The notes: a model not told the origin generated them from the sequence alone. A stretch of 64,000 bases of DNA from DASSUW01 sp963730535 (GCA_963730535.1 CAVSRU010000007.1:186001-250000), one strand, 5' to 3'. Shown: positions 26,006 to 36,229, numbered from the stretch's first letter. A program made the numbers and translations.

Positions 26006-28377
26006 CTACTCGTAGGCGAGCGCGGTGAGGACGTCGGTCCTCGCCGCCCGCCTTGCCGGCAGCACGGCCGCGGCCATGCCCGCCAGCATCGCGACCACGG
26101 CGATCGCCACGAGGGCGCCGGCCGGGACCGCGAACTCCAGCCCGTACTCACTCAGCGCGGCGGTGATCGCCGCGGCGAGGCCGAGCCCCACACCGATGCC
26201 GGGCAGCGCGCCCATCAGCGCCGTGATCACGCTCTCGTGGCGCACCATGCGGCGCACCTGGCGGCGGGACATGCCCATCGCCCGCAGCGTGCCCAGCTCG
26301 CGCCGGCGCTCGTACGTCGCGAGCACCAGCGTGTTGACGATCCCGAACAGCGAGACGATCACGGCGAGGGCGAGCAGCACCCACAGGAGGCTGAGGATCA
26401 TGCCGATCCACTCCGTCTGCTTGGTGATGAACTCGTCCTTGCTCCAGACCTCCACCTCCGGGAAGCCGGCCACGGCGCTGCGCACCGCGGCGGGCTCGCC
26501 GGCGACCAGCGTGAACCGGTTGCGCTCGGTCTCGAACGCGCCGTCGAACGCCTGGTTGGAGATCGTGATCGGCCCGAAGCCGAGGATGTCGAGCACCGGC
26601 GACTCCTCGATCGCGCGCACCGTGAGGTCCAGCTTGGTGCCCTTGGCCGAGGTGATCGCGAACGGGTCGCCGACCTTGAGGCCGTGCTCGGTCGCCCAGC
26701 CCTCGTCGACCAGCGCGCCGTCGCGCCCGAGCGCCGCCACGTCGTCCTTGTCGCCGACCTTGTAGTCGTAGGCGAACAGGTCGCCGATGGTGGCCGGATC
26801 GACCGCGTTGACGCCCTCCTCCTGGCCGAAGGCGAGCGCGCCGTCCTGGCGCAGGGAGGAGACCGCCGTGACGCCGGGCGCCTTGGCGACCGACCGCTCG
26901 ACGGCGGGATCGATCGGCGACCAGCCGTCGGCCGAGCCGACGATCGTGGTGGCCTGGACGCGCCGCTCGAGCGAGCCGGCGGAGACGTCCTTGAGGCCCT
27001 GGGCGACGACCGTGACCGCGGTCACCAGCGCGACGCCGATCAGCAGCGCGGACGCGGTGACGGCCGTGCGGCCGGGATGCCGCATCGCGTTGCGGCGGGC
27101 CAGGCCGCCGGCCGAGCCGCCGACGGCGGCCGAAGGCCGGCCGACGAGGCCCGTCAGGGCCCGCACCGCGCGGCCCGGGAGCCGGATGCGGGCGCCGGCG
27201 TCGGCGGCGTCGCGCAGCGCGGCCACGGGCGCCACCTTGGTGGCGCGGCGTGCCGGGAGCATCGCCGCCACAAGGGTCACCAGCGTGCCGACCAGCAGGG
27301 CGGGCACGACGGTGCCGCCGGACAGCGAGAGCGCCGACATCGGGAGCCCGAGGCCCATGCTCGTGAACAGGCTGTCGAGCCCGTGGGCCAGTGCCAGGCC
27401 GACGCCGATCCCGAGCACCGAGGCACCGAGGCCGATGGCCAGCGCCTCGATCAGGACCGTGCGGCGGACCTGGCGGCGGCTCGCGCCCACCATGCGCAGG
27501 AGCCCGAGCTCCCGCGTGCGCTGGGCGACGGCGATCGAGAGCGCGTTGAAGATCGTGAACGCGCCCACGACCAGCGCCACGCCGGCGAAGGCGAGCAGGA
27601 TCGTGCGCAGGATGTCGACGAACGAGCTCAGGCCGTCGAGGTCGAACCGGTCGTCGGCCGCGGCCGAGCGGATCTGCGCGCCGTCGCCGGCGGCCGCCGC
27701 CAGCCCGGAGCGGTCGCCCGCCACGAGGATGCGGTCGTAGCCGTCCTTGGCGAACAGCGCCTGCGCCTGGTCGAGGTCGAAAATCGCGAACGTGGCCGTG
27801 CCGATCGACTTGACGTCGGCGAACGTGGCGATGCCGACGACGTCGAACTTGCGCGCCTCGCCGCGGGTCGCGATCTCGACGCTGCCGCCGAGGGCGACGT
27901 CCTCCTTCTCGGCCGAGGCCTGGTCGATCACGACCTCGCCCGGCGCGGTGGCCCAGCGGCCGTCGTCGAGCCGGAACGGAGTCAGCTTGTCGGCGCCCGG
28001 CGTGCTCGCGTCGAAGCCGCTCCCGAAGTACGGACCATCGCCGAGCGGCTTGCGGTCGTCGCCGATGATCTGCGCCGTGTCGGTGATGTCGCCGACGGCG
28101 ACGTCGACGCCCGGCGCCGACTGCACGCGCTCCAGGGTCGAGGCCGGGAGCGTCGGCATCTGGGCGAACGAGTCCATGCCGGGCTCGAACGCGGTCTTGG
28201 CGGTGACGACGGCGTCGGTGCCGTCGTAGGCGGCGCTCGACAGCGAGTCCGCCGCGCCGCGCATGGAGTTGGTGAACGTGAGCGCCGCGCACACGAACGC
28301 GACCCCCACGACGATGGCGAGGGCGCTGAGCAGCGTGCGGACCGGCCGCGCCGCGAGGCCCTTGAGCGTGACCTTGG

Positions 28378-28381
<4 letters not shown>
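26006..28381 (-). CDS. MacB/FtsX-like ABC transporter permease
   Basis: 791 residues with the duplicated FtsX layout: N-terminal helix (VRTLLSALAIVVGVAFVCAALTF) followed by a large extracytoplasmic domain, three helices (FAGVALVVGAFTIFNALSIAVAQ ... VPALLVGTLVTLVAAMLPARRATKVAPVAALR), then a second set starting TAVTASALLIGVALVTAVTVVAQG and ending AIAVVAMLAGMAAAVLPARRAARTDVLTALAYE. RTRELGLLRMVGASRRQV and RRRELGTLRAMGMSRRQV are the conserved coupling segments. Such exporters handle antibiotics, peptides or lipoproteins. Its start overlaps the ATPase stop by 4 bp, and a two-component system lies divergent. Confidence 0.93.
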
Positions 28382-29124
<743 letters not shown>

Positions 29125-29149
29125 GGGGGAGGTCCTCCTGTGGGGGTTT

Positions 29150-29587
29150 TCAGATCGCCACCGCTTCCCGCGCGATGCGGGAGACGGCGGCTTCGAGGGC
29201 GCCAGCGGACAGCAGGGCGCTCGTCGCCTCGGCGAGCAGGCGCCCGGCGATGCCGCGCGACGGACGAACGGAGACGGACGCGCGGACTTCGCTGCCGCCG
29301 TCGACGGCGGCCAGCTGGTACGCGACGTCGAACCCGACGGGACCATCGGCCGCGAGCGAGAGCCCGCACCCGGAGGCCTCGTGGACCTCGACGTCGAAGC
29401 CGACACGGCGGCCGGCCAGCTTCCCGCTCACGCGGGCGCGGCTGCCGGCGGCCAGGCGACGCCCGTCGAGCTCCTCGACGTCGAACGGCAGCGGCGCCCA
29501 GCGGGCGCAGGCCTCCGGGTCGGTGAGCACCTCGAGCACGTCCTGGGGCCGTGCCGCCGTGGTCGTCGTCGCCGTCCATGTCCTCAT
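29150..29587 (-). CDS. SRPBCC-fold (polyketide cyclase/ligand-binding-like) protein
   Basis: 145 residues from ATG 29587. The order MRTWTATTTTAARPQDVLEVLTDPEACARWAP, then RLAAGSRARVSGKLAGRRVGFDVEV, GFDVAYQLAAVDGGSEVRASVSV and a long final helix GRLLAEATSALLSAGALEAAV is the START/SRPBCC helix-grip fold, which binds hydrophobic ligands. It precedes the ABC exporter genes and is divergent from the kinase genes, so it may bind or monitor the compound exported. No catalytic residues can be assigned. Confidence 0.75.
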   Translation of the reverse strand: MRTWTATTTTAARPQDVLEVLTDPEACARWAPLPFDVEELDGRRLAAGSRARVSGKLAGRRVGFDVEVHEASGCGLSLAADGPVGFDVAYQLAAVDGGSEVRASVSVRPSRGIAGRLLAEATSALLSAGALEAAVSRIAREAVAI

Positions 29588-29666
29588 GGCCGGGACTTTG
29601 GCCGCCGCCGCGCCGCGTGTCGTCAGCCGCCCTGACGATTCTGCATCGCCGTTGGGACGACTCCGC

Positions 29667-29766
29667 GTCATCCTCGAGGATGACTTGATGCAGTGGGTCA
29701 TGAGGCGATCGTCGCCCCAGACCGTCCGGGCACCGTTACGGGATCGCCGTCATCCTCGAGGAGGAC
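29667..29766. promoter_or_regulatory. paired palindromic operators between ABC exporter and two-component genes
   Basis: GTCATCCTCGAGGATGAC at 29667-29684 is a perfect 18-bp palindrome. A second copy, GTCATCCTCGAGGAGGAC at 29749-29766, differs at one base; the centres are 82 bp apart. Both lie in the 240-bp divergent region between the SRPBCC/ABC operon (-) and the kinase/regulator operon (+). The best candidate binder is the NarL-family response regulator at 32100-32849. No other gene is visible in this gap. Confidence 0.6.
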
Positions 29767-29827
29767 CGCAGGATCCTCAGGCAGGAGGACGACCGGCGCC
29801 CGGGCGCGCGGTACGGTCATTCGCGCG

Positions 29828-30973
29828 ATGCTCGCCCGCCTGCGCGCCCTCGATCCCCGCCGCGCCGACCTCCTGCTCGCCGGCGCCTTCCTCGTCGAGG
29901 CACTGGGCGAGCTGTTCCTGCTCGTGCCGTCCGACGCCGAGGGCAAGCCGTGGGTCGTGCTGCTGCTTGCCGCGATCGCGGGCACGCTCGCCGTCCGCCG
30001 CATCTCGCCGGCCGGCGCCGCGCTCGCGGCGATGCCGCTCTTCATCGCCGGCAACTCGCTCGGCGACGACTACATCAACCACATGGTCTCGCCGTTCTTC
30101 GCGGCCATCGTCGTGCTGTACGGAATCGGGCGGCACCTCGAGGGTCGCGCGGTCTGGCTGCTCACCGCCTACGGGGTGACGGCCATGTGGGTCTCGATGG
30201 CCGTCGACACGTTCGACGACTCGCTCGGCAACTTCGTCGTCTCGGCCGGCGCGCTCATCTTCGGGCCGGTGCTGCTCGGCCGTGTACTGCGCAACCGGGC
30301 CCGCCTCAACGAGGCGCTGCGCGAGAAGGCGGCCCGGCTCGAGCGCGAGCGCGGCGAGCAGGCCGCGGCCGCCGCGGTCGAGGAGCGCACCCGGATCGCC
30401 GGCGAGCTGCACGATGTCGTCGCCCACGCGCTGAGCGCGATGGTGGTCCAGGCCGCCGGCGCGCGCCGCCTGGCCGAGCGCGACCCGGCACGGGCCCGCG
30501 AGGCCTTCCACGCCGTCGAGACCTCCGGGCGCGAGGCGCTGACCGAGATCCGCGGCCTCCTCGGCGTGTTGCGGCGCGAGGACGAGGAGCTGGCGCTGGC
30601 GCCGCAGCCGTCGCTGCGACACGTCGAGTCGCTCGTGCGACGCGTGCAGGCGGCCGGCCTGCCGGTCGAGCTCGACGTCGAGGGCGAGGCGCGCGAGCTG
30701 CCGATCGGGATCGACCTGACCGCGTACCGCGTCGTCCAGGAGGCGCTCGGCGGCGCGCTCGAGCACGGCCACGCCGGCCTCGCGCGCGTGAAGCTCCGCT
30801 ACGGGCCCGACCACGTCGAGCTGGTGGTGGCGGACGACGGCCACGAGCCCGCGCGCCCCCTGCTCGGCATCCGCGAGCGCGTGACGCTGTCGGGAGGGAC
30901 GCTGCGCGCCGGCGCCCGGCGCGACGGCGGGCACGTCGTGCGAGCCAGGCTCCCCCTCGGCGGTCCGGCATGA
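29828..30973 (+). CDS. membrane histidine kinase with degenerate ATP-binding motifs
   Basis: 381 residues. Four to five N-terminal helices (for example DLLLAGAFLVEALGELFLLV, WVVLLLAAIAGTLAV, FVVSAGALIFGPVLLG) precede a HisKA_3 dimerisation domain with the phospho-acceptor His in RIAGELHDVVAHALSAMVVQA. The HATPase N-box, normally EALTNxxKHA, reads EALGGALEHG, so the Mg-coordinating Asn is missing; DDG is kept but the GxGL lid is reduced to LLGIRERV. It may be an ATP-binding-deficient partner phosphorylated by, or dimerising with, the kinase encoded next (4-bp overlap). Confidence 0.85.
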   Translation: MLARLRALDPRRADLLLAGAFLVEALGELFLLVPSDAEGKPWVVLLLAAIAGTLAVRRISPAGAALAAMPLFIAGNSLGDDYINHMVSPFFAAIVVLYGIGRHLEGRAVWLLTAYGVTAMWVSMAVDTFDDSLGNFVVSAGALIFGPVLLGRVLRNRARLNEALREKAARLERERGEQAAAAAVEERTRIAGELHDVVAHALSAMVVQAAGARRLAERDPARAREAFHAVETSGREALTEIRGLLGVLRREDEELALAPQPSLRHVESLVRRVQAAGLPVELDVEGEARELPIGIDLTAYRVVQEALGGALEHGHAGLARVKLRYGPDHVELVVADDGHEPARPLLGIRERVTLSGGTLRAGARRDGGHVVRARLPLGGPA

Positions 30974-32103
30974 GCGGGCTGCTCAGGCGCGCGCGCCGGC
31001 TCGACCGGCGGCGGATCGACATCGCGATCGCGGCGGTCTTCGTGGTGGTGGGCGAGATCGAGCTCGCCGTCCGGTTCGAGGACGGCGCCTGGCTGCCGAG
31101 CGCAGTGCTCGCCGGGCTTGCCTACGCGGCGCTCGCGTGGCGGCGACGGCACCCGCTGGCCGTCGGCGCGTTCATGCTCGGCCTGTGGCTCGCCTCCGAC
31201 CTCATCGCCAGCGACGTGGAGCCGCTCCAGACGCCGCTCGTCGCCGTGCTCTTCATCGCCTATGCGATGGGCGCGTACACGGAGGGCCGCTCGGCGCGGA
31301 TCGCTCCGTTCGTGATCGTCGTGGGCATGGTGGCGATCTCGGCGAGCTTCGCCGAGGTGTTCACCGACTACGTGTTCCCTACCGCGTTCGCGCTGCTGGC
31401 CTGGCTCGCGGGCCGGGGCGTGCGCACCCGCACGCGGCTCACCGAGGAGCTGCACGAGGCCGCCGTCCGGGCCCAGGAGGCACACGAGGAGGAAGCGGCG
31501 CGAGCGGCCGCCGACGAGCGGCGCCGGATCGCGCGCGAGATGCACGACGTCGTGGCACACTCCGTCTCCGTGATGGTCGTACAGGCGGGCGGGGCCCGGC
31601 GCATCCTGGAGCGGGAGCCGGCGCGGGCGGTGGAGGCGGCGGCGACGATCGAAGAGACCGGTCGCGCCGCGCTGGCCGAGATGCGGCGGCTGCTCGGCGT
31701 GCTCCACCACAGCGACGAGCGGGCTCCGCAGCCGACGCTGCGCGAGCTCGACGCGCTGGTCGACCGCACGCGAGCGGCGGGACTCCCGGTCGAGCTGACG
31801 GTCGAGGGCGAGCCGCGTCCGCTGGCGCCCGGCAAGGACCTCGCGGCCTACCGCGTCGTCCAGGAGGCGCTCACCAACGCGATCAAGCACGCCGGCGCGG
31901 CACCGACCGCCGTCACCGTGCGGTGGACGCCGGCGCACCTCGAGCTCGAGATCCTCGACCGCGGCGCGCCAACCGTCAACGGCAGCGGCGCCGGCCACGG
32001 GCTGGTGGGCATGGAGGAGCGGGTGCGGCTCTACGAGGGCGAGCTGCGCACCGGCCGGCGCGCCGGCGGGGGGTTCGAAGTCGTGGCCAGGCTGCCTCTG
32101 TGA
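30970..32103 (+). CDS. membrane sensor histidine kinase (HisKA_3/NarX-like)
   Basis: 377 residues starting ATG in an ATGA overlap. Four to five helices (IDIAIAAVFVVVGEIELAV, LAGLAYAALAW, FVIVVGMVAISASFAEVF, FPTAFALLAWLAG), a short coiled coil rich in Glu/Ala/Arg, then the His domain RIAREMHDVVAHSVSVMVVQAGGARR and an intact HATPase: N-box EALTNAIKHAG and G-box GAGHGLVGMEERV. It is the catalytically complete member of the kinase pair and is coupled to the response regulator by a GTGA overlap. It likely senses envelope stress or a toxic compound handled by the divergent ABC exporter. Confidence 0.92.
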   Translation: MSGLLRRARRLDRRRIDIAIAAVFVVVGEIELAVRFEDGAWLPSAVLAGLAYAALAWRRRHPLAVGAFMLGLWLASDLIASDVEPLQTPLVAVLFIAYAMGAYTEGRSARIAPFVIVVGMVAISASFAEVFTDYVFPTAFALLAWLAGRGVRTRTRLTEELHEAAVRAQEAHEEEAARAAADERRRIAREMHDVVAHSVSVMVVQAGGARRILEREPARAVEAAATIEETGRAALAEMRRLLGVLHHSDERAPQPTLRELDALVDRTRAAGLPVELTVEGEPRPLAPGKDLAAYRVVQEALTNAIKHAGAAPTAVTVRWTPAHLELEILDRGAPTVNGSGAGHGLVGMEERVRLYEGELRTGRRAGGGFEVVARLPL

Positions 32104-32849
32104 TCCGCGTTCTCCTGGCCGACGACCAGGCCCTGGTCCGCGCCGGCTTTCGGATGATCCTCGACGCCGAGGAGGACATCGGCGTCGTCGGCGAGGCAGC
32201 GGACGGCAACGAGGCCGTCGAGCAGGCCCGCCGCCTCCAGCCCGACGTCGTCCTGATGGACATCCGCATGCCGGAGCTCGACGGGATCGAGGCCACGCGC
32301 CGAGTCGTGGCGGCGGGCGGCGACTCGCCCGCGCGCGTGCTCATGCTCACCACCTTCGACCTCAACGAGTACGTCTACGAGGCGCTGCGCGCCGGCGCCA
32401 GCGGGTTCCTGCTCAAGGACGTGCCGCCCGAGGAGCTGGCCGCCGGCATCCGCGTCGTCGCGCGCGGCGACGCCCTGCTCGCCCCGGCCATCACGCGCCG
32501 CCTGATCCACGAGTTCGCCCGCGCCGCGCCCGCCGCCGGCCCGCCGGACGGCTTCTCCGACCTGACGGCACGCGAGGTCGAGGTCTTCAAGCTCGTCGCC
32601 CGCGGGCTGTCGAACGCCGAGATCGCGGCCGAGCTGATCGTGAGCGAGACGACGGTCAAGACCCACGTCGCCCGGCTGCTGATGAAGCTCGGGATCCGCG
32701 ACCGCGTGCAGGCGGTCGTGCTGGCCTACGAGTCCGGCATCGCCGTTCCGGGCGGCGCGGGGTGCGTCGTGTCGGCGAACGTCAACGTCAACTGCGGCTG
32801 GGTAGGGAGGCTGGGGAGCCAGCGGCCGCGCCCTTCAAGGCGGGGTTAG
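32100..32849 (+). CDS. NarL/LuxR-family response regulator with element-encoded C-terminal tail
   Basis: 249 residues. Receiver with acidic pair D8/D9, phospho-acceptor D54 (VVLMDIRMPELDG) and FLLKDVPPEE, then a LuxR-type HTH (LTAREVEVFKLVARGLSNAEIAAELIVSETTVKTHV). Relatives normally end soon after YESG; here the frame runs on through GGAGCVVSANVNVNCGWVG and stops inside hairpin element copy 3, which supplies about the last 24 residues. It is coupled to the kinase gene and is the likely binder of the palindromes at 29667-29766. Confidence 0.9.
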   Translation: MIRVLLADDQALVRAGFRMILDAEEDIGVVGEAADGNEAVEQARRLQPDVVLMDIRMPELDGIEATRRVVAAGGDSPARVLMLTTFDLNEYVYEALRAGASGFLLKDVPPEELAAGIRVVARGDALLAPAITRRLIHEFARAAPAAGPPDGFSDLTAREVEVFKLVARGLSNAEIAAELIVSETTVKTHVARLLMKLGIRDRVQAVVLAYESGIAVPGGAGCVVSANVNVNCGWVGRLGSQRPRPSRRG

Positions 32850-33032
32850 GTGTCAATCGGTGAAGCGGAGATCGTCGAAATCCACTTTTCTGCCCGTCTA
32901 GAGCACAAAGGTGGATTTGGAGATATCCACGAGCACCGAAATCCACCTAATCCCGGCTTGACCGCGACGACGGGGGACCAACGACACCGACGGCACCCTC
33001 ACCTCCCTACCCAGCCGCAGTTGACGTTCGCC
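32774..33032. repeat. TIR-bounded tandem hairpin element, copy 3
   Basis: 259 bp. Ends GGCGAACG and CGTTCGCC are perfect inverted repeats, extended by GCGGCTGGGTAGGGAGG against CCTCCCTACCCAGCCGC; the left end has an extra GTCAAC. The interior belongs to the same type as copy 1: TTAGGTG at 32846 and AAAGGTGG at 32907 (61-bp pitch), the TCTAGAGCACAAAGGTGG loop region, and arms TCAAGGCGGGGTTAGGTG and CACCTAATCCCGGCTTGA that pair end to end. It overlaps the 3' end of the response regulator gene and stops 22 bp before the next ATG. Confidence 0.85.
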
Positions 33033-33053
33033 GGCGAACGAAAACCGCACCGC

Positions 33054-34589
33054 ATGACCTGGCGTGAGCGCGAAGCCGACGTGCTGATCGCCGGCGCCGG
33101 GCTCGGCGCCGTCGCGGCCGCGCTGGCCGCCGCCGACCGCGGTGCGACGGTCGTGCTCGCCGGCCCGTCGCGGCGGATCGGGGGGCAGCTGACGAGCCAG
33201 GCGGTCCCGCCCGACGAGCACCCGTGGATCGAGCGCTTCGGCTGCACGGCCCGCTACCGCGCGCTGCGCGACGGCATCCGGGCCTACTACCGCGCGCACT
33301 ACCCGCTGACGGCAGCCGCCCGGGCGCGACCGCATCTCAACCCGGGCGCCGCCCGCGTGAGCGCGCTCGCCCACGAGCCGCGGGTCGCCCAGGCGGTGCT
33401 GGAGGCGATGCTCGCCGCCCACCGCTCGAGCGGCCGGCTCGAGGTGCTGCTCGAGCACGACCTGTCCGCCGCGGACGTCGACGGCCACCGCGTCCGGGCG
33501 GTGACCGCGGGCGACCGCGTGGTGCACGCGGCAATGGTCGTCGACGCGACCGAGAACGGCGACCTGCTGCCGCTGACCGGCGCCGAGCACGTCACCGGCT
33601 TCGAGTCGCGCGAGGAGACCGGCGAGCCGCACGCGCCGCCCGTCGCACAGCCGGACAACCTCCAGCCCGTCACCGCCTGCTTCGCCATCGACCACCTGGA
33701 GGGCGAGGACCACACGATCCCGCGTCCGGCGGGCTACCGGCCGTTCGCCCTCGAGGCGCCCGACCCGCGCACCAACCGCCCGGTCCCCCGCACGCTGCAC
33801 CCGAACCCGCCCGGCGACCCGGCCGAGGTCGGCCCCGACCTCGCCGACCCGGAGCTCGACCGCGACCTGTGGCTGTTCCGCCGCATCGCCGCCCGCGGCA
33901 ACTTCGCCCCCGGCGCCTACGCGAGCGACATCACGCTCGTCAACTGGCCGCAGAACGACTACCTGGGCGGCAACGTGGTCGGGGACGACGCCGCGCACCA
34001 CGAAGCGGCCGCCCGGCAGCTCAGCCTCAGCCTCCTGCACTGGCTGCAGACGGAGGCCGGGCTGCCGGGGCTGCGCCTGCGCGGCGACGTCGTCGGCGAC
34101 ACGCCCGACGGCCTCGCCGAGGAGCTCTACGTCCGCGAGTCGCGCCGCATCCGCGGCGAGCGCACCGTCGTCGAGCAGGACATCGCCCACGCGGTGCGCG
34201 GCGACGACGGCGCGGTGCCCTACCCGGACAGCGTCGGCATCGGGGCCTACCGGATCGACCTGCATCCGTCGACCGGCGGCGACCCCTACATCGACATCGC
34301 GTGCTGCCCGTTCCGGATCCCGCTCGGCGCGCTCATCCCGGTGCGGCTCGACAACCTGCTCGCCGGCGCCAAGAACATCGCCACCACGCACATCACGAAC
34401 GGCGCGTACCGGCTGCATCCGGTCGAGTGGAACATCGGCGAGGCCGCGGGCCACGTCGCCGCCGTCTGCGCCGAGCGCGGCACCGTCCCGCGGGCCGTGC
34501 GCGCGGACCCCCAGGCCCTCGCCGAGCTCCAGCGCGAGCTCGTGCGGGCCGGGGTCGAGCTCGCGTGGCCGGACGTGCAGGCGTACTAA
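33054..34589 (+). CDS. FAD-dependent oxidoreductase (FAD_oxidored/BBE-lacking family)
   Basis: 511 residues from ATG 33054, the first start after hairpin element copy 3. The Rossmann fingerprint is DVLIAGAGLGAVAAALAAADRG with IGGQLTSQ; the second FAD contact is VVDATENGDLLPLTGAEHV, and the C-terminal NLLAGAKNIATTHITNGAYRLHPVEWNIGEAAG closes the flavin site. This corresponds to the large family often misnamed xanthan lyase-associated FAD oxidoreductase. Electron acceptor and substrate are unknown. Lack of space for a separate promoter implies that transcription starts within, or reads through, the hairpin element. Confidence 0.85.
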   Translation: MTWREREADVLIAGAGLGAVAAALAAADRGATVVLAGPSRRIGGQLTSQAVPPDEHPWIERFGCTARYRALRDGIRAYYRAHYPLTAAARARPHLNPGAARVSALAHEPRVAQAVLEAMLAAHRSSGRLEVLLEHDLSAADVDGHRVRAVTAGDRVVHAAMVVDATENGDLLPLTGAEHVTGFESREETGEPHAPPVAQPDNLQPVTACFAIDHLEGEDHTIPRPAGYRPFALEAPDPRTNRPVPRTLHPNPPGDPAEVGPDLADPELDRDLWLFRRIAARGNFAPGAYASDITLVNWPQNDYLGGNVVGDDAAHHEAAARQLSLSLLHWLQTEAGLPGLRLRGDVVGDTPDGLAEELYVRESRRIRGERTVVEQDIAHAVRGDDGAVPYPDSVGIGAYRIDLHPSTGGDPYIDIACCPFRIPLGALIPVRLDNLLAGAKNIATTHITNGAYRLHPVEWNIGEAAGHVAAVCAERGTVPRAVRADPQALAELQRELVRAGVELAWPDVQAY

Positions 34590-34636
34590 CGGCTCAAGGC
34601 CGGGCGCCGCGTGTCGATTGCGGTGCTAGATCATCG

Positions 34637-35656
34637 ATGACGCCGCGCCTGGCAGAAGAGGATCCCCGCGACGAAGGGCCGCTCGCCGATCTCACCTCGG
34701 GAGCGCTGTGGACGGTGGCCGGCCTCGTCGGCACCCTCGCCCTGCTGCTCCCCGGCGCCGATCGCGCGCACCTGCCATGGGCGCTCAGCATCGCGGCGCT
34801 CTCGACCAGCTGGGGCCTCGTGTCGCTTCTCCTCTGGCGGCGGCGGATCACGATGAGCATCGGCATGCGCGCCGCGGTCACCGCCGCCACGCTGCCGGGC
34901 GTGGCACTCGCCCTGTGGGCGACCGGCGGCCCGAGCAGCTTCATCCAGCCGTTCATGCTCTTCACCGCCCTCTTCCTGGCGTACTTCTTCCCGCCCCACC
35001 TGAACTGGCCGCTGACCGCGCTGTTCGTCGCCACCTACGCGTCGCCGCTCGCGTACGAGCCGGTGGCCGGCTACCCGTCGCGCGTGCTCACCTTCACCGC
35101 GTCCGTGGCCGGCATGAACATCGCGATGGGCCTGCTGAAGCGCCGCCTGCTGCGGGCGGAGGCGCGGCAGCGGGTGATGGCCGAGCGGGACCCGCTGACC
35201 GGGCTTGCCAACCGTCGCACGTTCGACGCCGAGCTCGCGCGCGCGGTCGCCGGGCCGCGAGGTGCTGCCCTCGTCCTGTTCGACCTCGACGGCTTCAAGG
35301 CGGTAAACGACGAGCTCGGCCATCCGGTGGGGGACGAGGTCCTGCGCGCCGTGGCCGCTGCGTGCTCGGTCGTGGTCCGCGAGGGCGACTGCCTGGCCCG
35401 GATCGGCGGCGACGAGTTCGCGGTCGTGGCGCCCGGGGCGGGCGCGGCGGGCGCAGCACGCCTCGTCGCGGCGCTGGAAGTGGCGGCCGTGGAGGCCGAC
35501 GTGCCGCCCGGCGTGTCGGGCCTGGGCGCGAGCTTCGCCTCCGCCTCGGCGCCGCTCGACGCGCTGACGGCCGCCGAGCTGCTCGACCGGGCCGACCAGC
35601 GCCTGCTCTCCCGCAAGCGGCTCGCCCGCGTGCCCACTGGCTCAGGCCAGGTGTGA
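34637..35656 (+). CDS. membrane diguanylate cyclase (GGDEF)
   Basis: 339 residues. Five or six N-terminal helices (GALWTVAGLVGTLALLLPG, ALSIAALSTSWGLVSLLLW, AAVTAATLPGVALALWAT, MLFTALFLAYFF, LTALFVATYASPLAY, VLTFTASVAGMNIAMGLL) lead to a GGDEF domain: DPLTGLANRRTFD, LFDLDGFKAVND, and the intact active-site RIGGDEFAVV near residues 255-262. It should make cyclic di-GMP from two GTP. No RxxD inhibitory site is seen directly before the motif. The 3' end overlaps the convergent phosphatase gene by 15 bp. Confidence 0.9.
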   Translation: MTPRLAEEDPRDEGPLADLTSGALWTVAGLVGTLALLLPGADRAHLPWALSIAALSTSWGLVSLLLWRRRITMSIGMRAAVTAATLPGVALALWATGGPSSFIQPFMLFTALFLAYFFPPHLNWPLTALFVATYASPLAYEPVAGYPSRVLTFTASVAGMNIAMGLLKRRLLRAEARQRVMAERDPLTGLANRRTFDAELARAVAGPRGAALVLFDLDGFKAVNDELGHPVGDEVLRAVAAACSVVVREGDCLARIGGDEFAVVAPGAGAAGAARLVAALEVAAVEADVPPGVSGLGASFASASAPLDALTAAELLDRADQRLLSRKRLARVPTGSGQV

Positions 35657-36229
35657 CGTGTCGTTCCAGACCCAGATCGCCCGCCGCTCGCGCTCGTAGC
35701 TGAGCTCGCACACCGCTCCGGTGTCGAGCCCGAGGTTCCCGCCGTAGGTGGCGTCGAGCCCGATCCAGCGGGCGCCGAGCACGCGCAGCAGGTGGCCGTG
35801 GGCGAACGCCGCCACGTCACCGTCGACCGCCGCCGCCCGCTCGATCACCCGGTCCGCGCGGGCGCCGACCTGCGCGGCGGTCTCGCCGCCCGGCGCGCCG
35901 TCGTCCCACAGGCTCCACCCCGGCCGCTCCTCGCGGATGTCGGCGGTCGTGCGGCCCTCGTACTCGCCGTAGGCGAACTCGGCGAGGTTCTCGTCGACCT
36001 CCGCACGTTCCCCGAGCCCGGCGAGCTCGGCTGTGTCGCGGGCCCGCGCCCGCGGCGAGACGAGCACGAGCGCGAACTCGAAGCCCGCGAGGCGGGCGCG
36101 CACGCGGGCTGCCGCGCGGCGCCCGCCGTCGGTCAGCGGCACGTCCGTGATGCTCGTGTGGCGGCCCGTGGCGCTCCACTCGGTCTCTCCGTGGCGGACG
36201 AGCACGAGCGTCTGGGCGTGCCTGCGCAT
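35642..36229 (-). CDS. histidine phosphatase family protein (phosphoglycerate-mutase-like)
   Basis: 195 residues. The catalytic LVRHGETEWSATGRHTSITDVPLT contains the RHG phospho-histidine, and AFAHGHLLRVLGARWIGL supplies the second His. FAYGEYEGRTTADIREERPGW is the region typical of broad-specificity phosphatases such as acid phosphatase/fructose-2,6-bisphosphatase-like members in actinobacteria. Substrate not assignable. Short 58-bp gap to the divergent GMC gene. Confidence 0.9.
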   Translation of the reverse strand: MRRHAQTLVLVRHGETEWSATGRHTSITDVPLTDGGRRAAARVRARLAGFEFALVLVSPRARARDTAELAGLGERAEVDENLAEFAYGEYEGRTTADIREERPGWSLWDDGAPGGETAAQVGARADRVIERAAAVDGDVAAFAHGHLLRVLGARWIGLDATYGGNLGLDTGAVCELSYERERRAIWVWNDTSHLA

